Assembly (NCBI RefSeq): GCF_016808095.1 | Contig: NC_068972.1 | Coordinates: 42,521,029-42,585,028 of the forward strand | DNA from: Vigna angularis | Taxonomy: Eukaryota; Streptophyta; Magnoliopsida; Fabales; Fabaceae | Direction of reading: 5' to 3' | DNA length: 64,000 nucleotides | Part shown: positions 1 to 9,513 of the stretch, in pieces | How the letters are laid out: every line of letters starts with the position of its first letter | Position numbering within the stretch: the first letter of the stretch is position 1 | Program-made: the position numbers and the translations under genes | Notes under the pieces: generated by a model | The model's database searches: none | The model's input: only the letters and a program-made list of their open reading frames with translations | Told to the model about the DNA's origin: nothing

Positions 1-626
1 CTTTCCCACCAATATTCAACCTCACCCACCAAAAGAAATGATGCATAAGTTAATTTTTGTTCTTCTGAGCAAGTTATTACCCGGAAAATCTCTACAAATT
101 GCTTTTAACTAATTCTAATATCTTCTTCAACTAAAACTTCTTGCAGCATCATCAAAACAAATTTCTTCAAGATTTACCAATACTCCTTATTGGTAACACT
201 CTAATCATAATTTGACAATAACCTATTTTGGTGTCAATAAATTAAACATATTGCCAGATATCATACTTCATATTATAGACTCATTTTGACCATAACGAGT
301 ATAACTCAACATATTTTCACCAATCAAAGATTCATAGATCAGCCAAAACATTTCAACATATCTTAGCAGCTACATATTAAAGTCTGAGCTCAATGTAACG
401 ATAAATAAAATATATATGAAGTTTTTACCATGATAACTTTATGCATCTATAATCAACTTATTTTATTTTATTTTCATCCTATTAGAGATCTTTCTTTACC
501 CCAATTGGTCACCGGAGAGGACCCAGATGTCTGAACGCATCAAACTCACCTTCGACGCCAGCACATATGACTAGTCACAACTGACTGGACCAGGCCAGGG
601 CTGCTCTATGATCAGGGATGTGCCAA
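1..626. other. Unassigned AT-rich DNA at the window edge
   Basis: No coding exon is recognised here. Most of the stretch is AT-rich. The part around 500-620 is richer in GC and ends directly at the TGTAACACCC start of the next LTR-like unit, so it may be internal sequence of a retroelement that extends left of the window. Confidence 0.3.
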
Positions 627-1880
627 TGTAACACCCTAATATAATAAAAGTCATAAAACAGTTTCGCAAGAGAACACCAGTTCAACATTCGTATATTTAT
701 AAATTCATACAAGATAATTATAAACAATTAACAATAATAAAATATTACTATAAATGGTCATAGAAGAATACAATATTTGACAATCATAAAAATAATCTTA
801 ATATAAAAATTCATGGGGAAACAAGAAGTTGAATCTGGCAGAGCCGGTTAGACAACTTCTAATCCATCCAAAAATACAATATAATTAAATAACAAGAACA
901 ATACATGTCTGGGGAAATAAGAAGTTGAATCTAGCAGAGCCGGTTAGACAACTTCTAATCCTTCCAAAAATGCAATAAAATAAATAAGTAAAGCAATAAA
1001 TAGTTTGGGGAAACAAGAAGTTGAATCTGGCAGAGCCGGTTAGACAACTTCTAATCCTTCCAAAAAATGTAATAAAAATAAGTAAGGAAAGAAATAAAAA
1101 GTTTGGGGAAACAAGAAATTGAATCTGGCATAGCCGGTTAGACAATTTCTAATCCTTCCAAAATACAATAAAAATAAATAAGGAAAACAATAAAATGTTT
1201 GGGGAAACAAGAAATTGAATCTGGCAGAGCCGGTTAGACAATTTCTAATCCTTCCAAAATACAAAAATAAACAACTAATAACATACAAATGGCAAAACAT
1301 AATCAACATCACATTTTACAACTATCACACTTGGATATCAACACAAAAGCATACTCTCATTTAAAATTCAAGATCATACAGAAACAAAATACTCCATATT
1401 CAAGATTTAAGATCAGACAAAAGCAAAATATAGCATATTCAAGACTCAAGATAATACAAAAGGAAACACTCAAAGTTAGCTCCCCTTACCTCTATTACAG
1501 ACTTAATCTCCTCGCTCTCTGAAAATTTCCAGAATATCCCCTTTGAAATTAGAAATTCTTCCAACTCTCTTCTCTCAAAAATTTTCTAAGTTCTTTGGTG
1601 TAAATTTTCAACCTTCCCCCCTTGGCTATTTATAGCAAAAAAATTTACTATTCATTTTTTACTATTCATTTTAACTATTCATTTTTTTATTCATTTTACT
1701 ATTACAAAAATAATTTTTTATTTGCAATTTGATGAATTCTGATCTCAAAGCTACGTGGAACACTTATCCTTTCCAAATATTATTTTTTTTACTATTCACT
1801 TTTTACTATTCACAAATTACTATTCACAATTTACTATTCATCATTTTTTTTTCTAGCATTTAACTTACAAATATTTTCAA
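627..1880 (+). mobile_element. Truncated LTR-like unit (LTR0) of a TGTAACACCC-type retroelement
   Basis: The unit begins TGTAACACCCTAATATAATA, closely resembling the starts of the two LTRs at 2168 and 4957. It also contains the GCTCCCCTTACCTCT motif (about 1480) that both of those LTRs carry late in their sequence. This layout is typical of long LTRs of Tekay-like Ty3/gypsy chromoviruses, which is established knowledge. The right edge is uncertain: from about 1620 the sequence is very AT-rich with repeated TACTATTCA words, and no GGGATGTTACA end is seen. There is no protein-coding content. Confidence 0.5.
815..1260 (+). repeat. Five-copy tandem repeat, period about 96 bp, each copy with a 37-nt hairpin
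   Basis: Hairpin cores lie at 824-860, 920-956, 1016-1052, 1114-1150 and 1210-1246. Each has an 8-bp outer stem (AGAAGTTG with CAACTTCT) and a 5-bp inner stem (CTGGC with GCCGG, one G-T pair) closing an AGA loop. Copies 4 and 5 carry AGAAATTG with CAATTTCT, so both arms changed together and pairing is kept. The repeats sit within the LTR-like unit starting at 627. Confidence 0.85.
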
Positions 1881-2167
1881 GGATCTTACACGGACAGTCT
1901 GTCTAGTGATTAGTTTTTGGATGATTATGCATGTTGAAATATTTTGGTGTGTTTGAAATGTTAAATTTCTATGTTGATGTATGAATTAAATTACATAAGC
2001 TTACCCTTCGTTTTCCTTGTGTTGTCTCTCGTCCTTGTACGTCCGTCTTGTCTTTGCAATGATCATCCGTGTGGATGTGAGCAGATGGAAGTGCGCTACT
2101 TGATGAGGCACTGGAAGAAGAAAATTTGGAAGATGTGAATCTGGTAGACGTGGAAGTCAAGGCCGAG
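1881..2167. other. Spacer between LTR-like units
   Basis: This stretch abuts the TGTAACATCCC start at 2168. It contains a short open stretch rich in Glu and Asp codons on the plus strand just before the LTR, and a Ser-rich shadow frame on the minus strand. Neither matches a family I recognise. It could be degraded internal sequence of the retroelement whose LTR follows. Confidence 0.25.
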
Positions 2168-2749
2168 TGTAACATCCCGCTTATATAATAACAATTATTA
2201 CATAATAAAGACGTCAACATCCCAATAAAGAGAACAATCGGAGCATGACGTGTAATTAAATGTGAAATTACAGTCATCCAGAAATAAAAGAAACTGAAAT
2301 TTAAACTTCAACAGTTTATAGATTCGAACACTACATGTGTTCAGATGGGAAACTCCTAAGAAAACTACTCCGCAACCTTAGTATCCTCCAGCTCTTGCTC
2401 CAAAGGGATTTCCTCAACAACGTCTGCTCTCATCCAAGTGGATGATCATCGCCAGAGAAACATACCCAAACAGCACACAACACAAACAATGCAAGGGTGA
2501 GCTAACAAAAAATACAATTTATATACATCATAAATATACTCATAATAACATACTATCATCCACACCTTAACCACATCAAACTATATACCCAAGTACTAAT
2601 TATGCTTCAACCTTATGCATATACCAATATGTATCAAAATATCAAATTAGAATGCATACACCAATATGCATTACAAAATAAATCAGACTACATCCACCAA
2701 TATTACAGATCAATCAAAATACATACACCAATATGTACTAGCGTCACTC

Positions 2750-3205
2750 CCATCACTCTTTTCAGAGCTTCCCCGGGCCGTTACACATTACCCTAATGTG
2801 TAGTGCTGCTTCCCATCACTCTATAGGGAGATTCCCCGAGCAAGTACACAAGTCACCCTCCATCACTCTAATCAAGAGCTTCCCCGGACAAGTGCAAGTA
2901 TACCCCTCATCACTCGCCTAAAGAGATTCCCCGGCCCGCAAGCACAACGCCAATTTAATTATCTCGAGCTTCACCGGACTAGTACCCCACGTCACCCCCA
3001 CCACTCTTACATAAATGTAAGAGATTCCCCGGGCGGTTCCACATTACCCCAATGTGTAGTGCTGCTTCCCATCACTCTATAGGGAGATTCCCCGGGCAAG
3101 TACACAATGTCACCTTCCATCACTCTGAACAAGAGCTTCCCCGGACAAGTGCAAGTATACCTCCCATCACTCACCTAAAGAGATTCCCCGGGCCAACACG
3201 CACAA
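2750..3205 (+). repeat. Tandem repeats with GC-rich TTCCCCGG cores inside LTR1
   Basis: Units of about 50-60 bp carry CCATCACTC, a short spacer, GAGATTCCCCGGGC or GAGCTTCCCCGG, then a CAAGTACACA-like stretch. They are organised as a higher-order duplication: about 2782-2940 is repeated at about 3042-3200. The surrounding LTR is AT-rich, so these are local GC islands. Confidence 0.75.
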
Positions 3206-3764
3206 CGCTTACTATCCACCACTCGTTTAATAACATCATCTGACCAAAATACCCATATACAATAATCCTTACAATACCAATCCAACCATACCATAACGCC
3301 CATATCATATCATCATCACATATTCGCCAACCATGAACTTAGCATATATTCAATATATTCAAATGCATAAGTGAGATTATCACAATACCATATCATTAAT
3401 AACCTCAATTCTTCATTTAACATGAAACTCATAATCAAATCATATACAACCATGATTTCAACAGTACTTAACCATCCAAACATCATTCTCATATCAATTT
3501 GCAATGTCAAACCGATCACACAATATTTCTATATCAAATAGATATATCTAACAACTCAAAACAATGTACACATAACACATTTTCTTTATAACACTTTATT
3601 ACTCACATAAATATAACTCAAACAGCTTTGAAACCATCACCAACAGTTCCGAAAGGGTCAAGAGCCCCCAAAACGACCTAGAGAACGTCCAAAACGGACA
3701 TCCAGAACCCCCAAAACTATCGAAAACAAATTCTGCAATGTGTAGGTGCGTGTCAACTATTTGG

Positions 3765-4420
3765 ACGAACGTCATAAGCTATTGGACGGACACTGTTTGG
3801 ACGAACGCTGTTACTCTTAGTCGAGCACTATTGGGACGAGCGTTATTAATGCTAGCTCTTCATGGACGAACACTGTGAGATCAAAGATTCTGCCGAACGC
3901 TCAAAACCGAACACCATTTTGAATTCAATATTTGAACGAGCGCTCAACGCCTATGAAGACCGAACACTCACTTAACCATCAACTGACCGAACACTACTAA
4001 CCAGCGAATGAACGAACGTTCAATGGAAGATTTGGACGAACGCTCACTTGATGATTTGGACGAACACTACAGGACGAACGCTCAACAACAGGCCGAACTG
4101 GATGAACGCTACGCTCAAGTTGACGGACGAACGCTACACTCAGAACGAACGCGAACGCTCGTCAACTGAAAAGAACGCTCAGCATATTATGGCCGAGCTA
4201 CGTGGACGAACGTACTAATTTGGCCGATTCGGGCGAACGCTCAGAACAAAAACCGAACGTTCAGAATTTGACTTTGGACGAACGTTCAGAAAAATACCGA
4301 ACGTTCAGATTTGGCTATTTGTGTGCGAACGTTCAGAAAAGATACCGAACGTTCAATATAACTTTTTAGAAAGACCGAACGCTATTAACAATGGGACGAA
4401 CGTCCCATTTTCAATCCTAA
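3765..4420 (+). repeat. Irregular GGACGAACG / CCGAACG repeat tract in LTR1
   Basis: Short words such as GGACGAACGCTC, ACCGAACGTTCAG and GACCGAACG recur every 15-40 bp with variable spacers. It matches the position of the denser tract in LTR2. The open frames across it result from the repeat composition and are not genes. Confidence 0.75.
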
Positions 4421-4956
4421 AATTTGAACGTACGCGCGTTTCTGCAGAATTATGCAGAATCGCGAAATCCAGAAACCCAGAAACCAGAAACCCAAATTCA
4501 TCCCCAAATTTCCCAGATTTGCATCAAACACAGCATAATTCAACAATCAAAACGAAAAATCTAGCTCCCCTTACCTCTTGAAGACTTCCTTTACGAATCT
4601 TGAATCTTTCTCCAAAAGATTTGCAGTGTCTGGATCTCCTTCCAACTCCAACAGTTCTTCACTTCTCCTCTCCCAGCAAGCCTTGCACTCATCCAGATGC
4701 AGTACCGAACACCTTTCAATCTCCTCCAAGACTTGTAATCTAAAGCCTCGTTGCAACTCCAGCACCTCTGAACTTCACCTCCTTCAATTTGCAGCAAGAG
4801 TTTTCTCTCCCAATTAAGCACCCAGCACCCCTTTTTATCTCCTACGTCTGCAGTTTTGTTGAATGGTGCCCATCATGAGAGAAAAACCCAGACGTGTGTC
4901 TCCCCAATTTTTCCAAATAAAACAAAACCCCACCTCCCCCTATGGCAGCTAGTGTC

Positions 4957-7900
4957 TGTAACATCCCGATTATATAATAATCAATATTATATAATAAGGA
5001 CGTTAACATTCAAATATAGAGAACAGTCGGAAATTTGACGTGTAATTAAATGTAATAAATTACAGTCATCCAAACAAAAGAAACTGGAAATTCAAACTTG
5101 AACAATTGAAAGGATTAAACACTACAAGTGTTCAATCAATAAATTCTAAGGAGACTATTCTGCAAAATCAACAACCTCCAGCTATTGCTCCAAGGGAAAC
5201 TTCGCGACAACATCTGCTCCCATCCAAGTGGATGATCATCGCCAAAGAAACATACCCAAACAGCACATAACAAAAACAATGCAAGGGTGAGCTAGATATA
5301 AAAACATGTTATACAGATAGAACAGTTAAATTCAATGTTTTCATACTTAGATTCGTATAAAAGAACAATTAGAGCAAATTCATTAAACCATAATTCCATC
5401 CACTCATACAACATGCAAAAGTCATCCAAACATGGTAAACCAACATTACAATACTTGTTACTTTATACCCCGACTTGTTACTTTATAGACCGACTCGTTA
5501 CTCCATAGACAGACTCGTCCAGACTAGAATGAATTCTGTGTAGCTTCGATGTTCGTGCACCCGGGTGATGTAGTAACTGGAACTCTCATCAGCTGCCACC
5601 CGAGGTTAATCCTATATGTCCCGATACCCTAGGACTAGGACCTCCTGCCGTTCCCACACATGACGTACCCCCTCTACGTGAGGACGAGTACTCACGGAAC
5701 ATCAGGATGAACAACCGGCTAAGCTTCCCACATTCATTCTTTACACCAACTGATCTCACCGAGAGATCTAAATTTCCGATTCAATCCGACCATTTTAAAT
5801 CTCATGATATTTCTTTTGGATCAACAATGTACATCATAAACCACTTACAACCATACCCTTTCAACCAATCTTGATTACATGAACATGCATTCATAAATTG
5901 CAACCGAAATATTTAAATAACATAATTTACTGTTACTTTGAATCTTAACCCCAATTATGAAAAATCAGATACCACCATATTATCCCAACATATCTCATAC
6001 ATTCACATAATTCATGTCATAGATAATATTCCAAACATTGGTACACATAATTCAATCCGAAAGCAAAGGAACTTAAAATTCAACATATTTGTAAAATACT
6101 ATTTTGACGAGTACTGTTCACTGGACACTATTGGACGAACGCTCACTCAATTTAAGGACGAACGCTCACTCAATTTAAGGACGAAAATCAATGTGTTAAG
6201 GACGAACGCTTCAGTATTTGGACGAACGCTCCACATTTTGGACGAACGCTCAACAGTTTGGACGAACGCTCCACAATTTGGACGAACGCTCCATTATTGG
6301 ACGAACGCCAACTATTTGGACGAACGCTCATATATGCAACTTAAGGACGAACGCACATACTATTTATTTAAGGACAACGCTCACTGGACGAACGCTCATT
6401 GGGAAGGACGAACGCTCTCTGGACGAACGCTCACTGGGACGAACGCTCGAGGAGAAGGACGAACGCTCACTGGGACGAACGGTCACGGAGAAGGACGAAC
6501 GCTCTCTGGACGAACGCTCACTGGGACGAACGCTCACTGGGAAGGACGAACACTCTCTGGACGAACCCTCACTGGGACGAACGCTCACTGGGAAGGACGA
6601 ACGCTCTCTGGACGAACGCTCACTGGGACGAACGCTCACTGGGAAGGACGAACGCTCAAAAGCACGGACGAATACCATTTGATCACTAAGAGGACGAATA
6701 CTGTTTGGACGCTCACTTAATAGGCCGAACACTATCAGATTACAAAGAATACTGTTTGAATGAACGCTCAATAAGACGAACACTATCAGATTAAACACGA
6801 AGAGACCGAACGTATATAGGCAAATACTACAAAACCGAACATGTAATTACTGTTTGGACGAATGCACATACAGTCAATACTATGAGACCGAACGCTAAAA
6901 TAGGATTAAAGGACGAACGTTGACGTTCGCTGAACAAAACCGAACGCTCTTAACAATAGGACGAACGTTAACAAAACCATATGGACGAACGTTAGCTATT
7001 TTGGACGAACGTTAGCTATTTTGGACGAACGTCCAATTTGAAATTAAATTGGACGAACGGCGTTTCTGCAGAATTCTGCAGAATCGCGTGCAGTGTTCCA
7101 GAACTCAGAAACTTCATTTTTCAACTCAAAAATACCCAGATTTGCATCAACCACAGCATCATTCAACAATCAAACGAATAAAATCTAACTCCCCTTACCT
7201 CTTGAAGACCTCCTAGCAAATCTTGAACCAAGAAATACAAGTGTCTGGATCTCCTTCCAACTCCAAAGTTCTTCACTTCTTCTCTCCCAGCAACTTTCAA
7301 ACTCTCTTCCTTCATTTCGGCTTTTCCTCCTTCCATCCTCTCTGTTTGCTCATTCCTTTATGCCCTCCACAAGTATTGTTGCAGACCGTGACAACATTCA
7401 AGCTGGACTAAGAAGTGTTGTTCTTCATTACTGTGCAAACCTCTTCCTTCTTCATTCTCCATATAAGAACGTGACTTCTCTGCTGGTGCTGGTCCAAGCT
7501 GCTGCCATGGCTTTGCTGGAACGTGGCCTCCGTCTGCTGCTGGACTGTGTTGATGGAGCTGCTGTCGCTACTGGATCAGCTGGCTGGTGGACGTATGTGC
7601 TCCTCCTTCTTCACGGTGGCATATCCATACACATCCCATCTCTCTTCCGCGCATGCTGTAATGGAGATAGTTGGACTCCTCTTCTTCCGTTTTGGTGGCT
7701 CGGTGTGTGCTTCCTTGCCGTCGCCATGCAGCTCTTTAAGGGCTCTGAGCTCTTCCATTTCCAGATTTTGCAGCAAGCCTATTGCTCCTCCAGATGCAGC
7801 ACCGAACACCCCTCTCAGAGATATGGCAGCAAGAATTCTACTCTTCCCGAAGTTCAGAACCAACACCCCATGAATCCATGGCTTCTTACTTTTAAGGGAA

Positions 7901-8493
7901 AACAAATAAATTGGACCCTCCACTGCTGGAAGAACCACAACCGTTCCCTTCTACTCCTTGGTGCAGTGTCCATTAACGAAGGAGATGATGGTGTCTCCCT
8001 TAGTGGCTGAAGCACTCCAAAGTGGGAAGACCCACTACCCATTTTGATGCTGCCGAAAGAATGGAGCCCCCACCACTTACAGTTGCACCATCTGCTGTTA
8101 GATAACCGCCCCTCCCTCTTCCAGAAACGTGTAGCCACCCACATGAGGCCCACCTCCACCACAATTCTTTTCCAAAGAATATACGGTCCTTACAGTGTCC
8201 CCCAGCATTAAACGCTTCCCCACCCCTTTAAGAAAACAAGGTCCTTACACCGAGCCCTAGAGCGTTCGTTGGTTTAGATCTTAGTTGTTTAGTTTTGATT
8301 ATTGGGACGTTCGGTTATTCTGGTTTTGTAAAACCGTTCGTCCCTGACTCTTATTCAGTAGTACTGTAGTAGATTTCTGTACTTAAGCCGTGTTGGTTTA
8401 TGAATTCTGATCTTAGTGTAAAGACTGCCTTGTTTATTTATGAAATGTAATTAATTCTAATTTATGGTTATTACTGTATTTTGGGATGTTACA
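4957..8493 (+). mobile_element. Complete long LTR (LTR2, about 3.5 kb), possible solo LTR of a Tekay-like chromovirus
   Basis: It begins TGTAACATCCCGATTATATA at 4957 and ends TTTGGGATGTTACA at 8493, so the ends are inverted copies of each other, as expected for TG...CA LTR termini. No internal region, PBS or second copy flanks it. The bases on each side (GTGTC left, CTTAT right) do not form a target duplication, so it is either an old solo LTR with a rearranged edge or part of a larger broken element. Open frames at 5938-6720 and 7360-8010 have no recognisable domain and lie in repeat or LTR sequence. Confidence 0.6.
6120..7050 (+). repeat. Dense GGACGAACGCTC array in LTR2
   Basis: The 12-bp word GGACGAACGCTC repeats with spacers such as ACTG, TCT and ACTGGGAA. 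In the densest part (about 6380-6660) it forms a higher-order unit of roughly 50 bp. Because the periodicity stays close to a multiple of three, long frames are open on both strands. This is a tandem repeat, not a protein gene. Confidence 0.85.
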
Positions 8494-8511
8494 CTTATAA
8501 ATTGCATTTTT

Positions 8512-9125
8512 TTATTAATTATAAAATTATAAAATTACAAAATTATAAAATTATAAAATTACAAAATTACAAAATTACAAAATTATAAAATTATAAAATT
8601 ACAAATTTCAAAATTACAAAATTATAAAATTAATAAATTATAAAATTATAAAATTATAAAATTATAAAATTATAAAATTATAAAATTATAAAATTATAAA
8701 ATTATAAAATTATAAAATTATAAAATTATAAAATTATAAAATTATAAAATTATAAAATTATAAAATTATAAAATTATAAAATTATAAAATTATAAAATTA
8801 TAAAATTATAAAATTATAAAATTATAAAATTATAAAATTATAAAATTATAAAATTATAAAATTATAAAATTATAAAATTATAAAATTATAAAATTATAAA
8901 ATTATAAAATTATAAAATTATAAAATTATAAAATTATAAAATTATAAAATTATAAAATTATAAATTTATAAAATTATAAAATTATAAAATTATAAAATTA
9001 TAAAATTATAAAATTATTAAAGTATTAAATTATAAAATTATAAAATTATAAAATTATAAAATTATTAAATTATAAAATTATAAACTTATAAAATTATTAA
9101 ATTATAAAATTATAAAATTATATAT
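8512..9125. repeat. About 600 bp microsatellite, period 8 (AAAATTAT)n
   Basis: An almost uninterrupted run of the 8-bp unit AAAATTAT spans about 600 bp, with slightly irregular copies at both edges. It lies between the end of LTR2 and the promoter region of the snurportin gene. It has no coding content. Confidence 0.95.
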
Positions 9126-9513
9126 TTAACCAATAATCTTTATCTAAACTAAGTATATTTATTTATTTTAATCATTACTAAATAGTTATAATTATAATAA
9201 TTATTTAAAATAAAAACATTATTAAATTACTATAGATTTTTTTATTTTACATTATTTTTTATTAAATTAATTATTTAAATTTAAGAAAATAGATATTTAA
9301 AAGATAAATAAAAAAAATTGCGTACCAATAAAAAAGATAGTTAAAAGTAGATATTAGTAAAACCTCTTGGCCTAATTAGCCCGACCCATCATTGAGTCCC
9401 TCTCTATCCATTGAGAAGTTCCCAAACAGAAAACCTTCTAAAATACATTGAAACACAAACGCCTAGTGCGCGCCCCTCGGTTTTGAATCCCTCAAACTGA
9501 CAGTAACTCTGCC
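9126..9513 (+). promoter_or_regulatory. Presumed 5' flank and 5' UTR of the snurportin gene
   Basis: This is the sequence between the microsatellite and the ATG at 9514. It is AT-rich to about 9360, then becomes more balanced, as plant 5' UTRs often are. I see no single convincing TATA box and assign promoter function only from position. Confidence 0.4.

Larger units (their letters stand above)
2168..4956 (+). mobile_element. Long LTR (LTR1), Tekay-like, truncated on the right
   Basis: It starts TGTAACATCCCGCTTATATA and can be followed in parallel with LTR2 (4957-8493). Shared landmarks are the GTCATCCA segment about 100 bp in, the GTGGATGATCATCGCC segment, a tract rich in GACGAACG words, TTTCTGCAGAATT and CTCCCCTTACCTCTTGAAGA. 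It stops where LTR2 begins, and its own GGGATGTTACA end is not found. It carries no protein genes; the many short frames inside it are shadows. The identity as a chromovirus LTR rests on the palindromic TGTAACATCCC terminus and the length. Confidence 0.6.

Noticed and set aside
5938..6720. 260-codon open frame that looks like a repeat protein
   Set aside because: It is produced by the GGACGAACGCTC tandem array, with frames open on both strands and no conserved domain; it lies inside LTR2.
7360..8010. 216-codon open frame in LTR2
   Set aside because: No recognisable domain, overlapping open frames in three registers, and the homologous part of LTR1 is not open. Treated as LTR sequence.
2168..8493. 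LTR1 and LTR2 as the 5' and 3' LTRs of one element
   Set aside because: They are directly adjacent with no internal region or PBS between them, LTR1 lacks its 3' end, and they differ substantially, so a simple two-LTR element is not supported.
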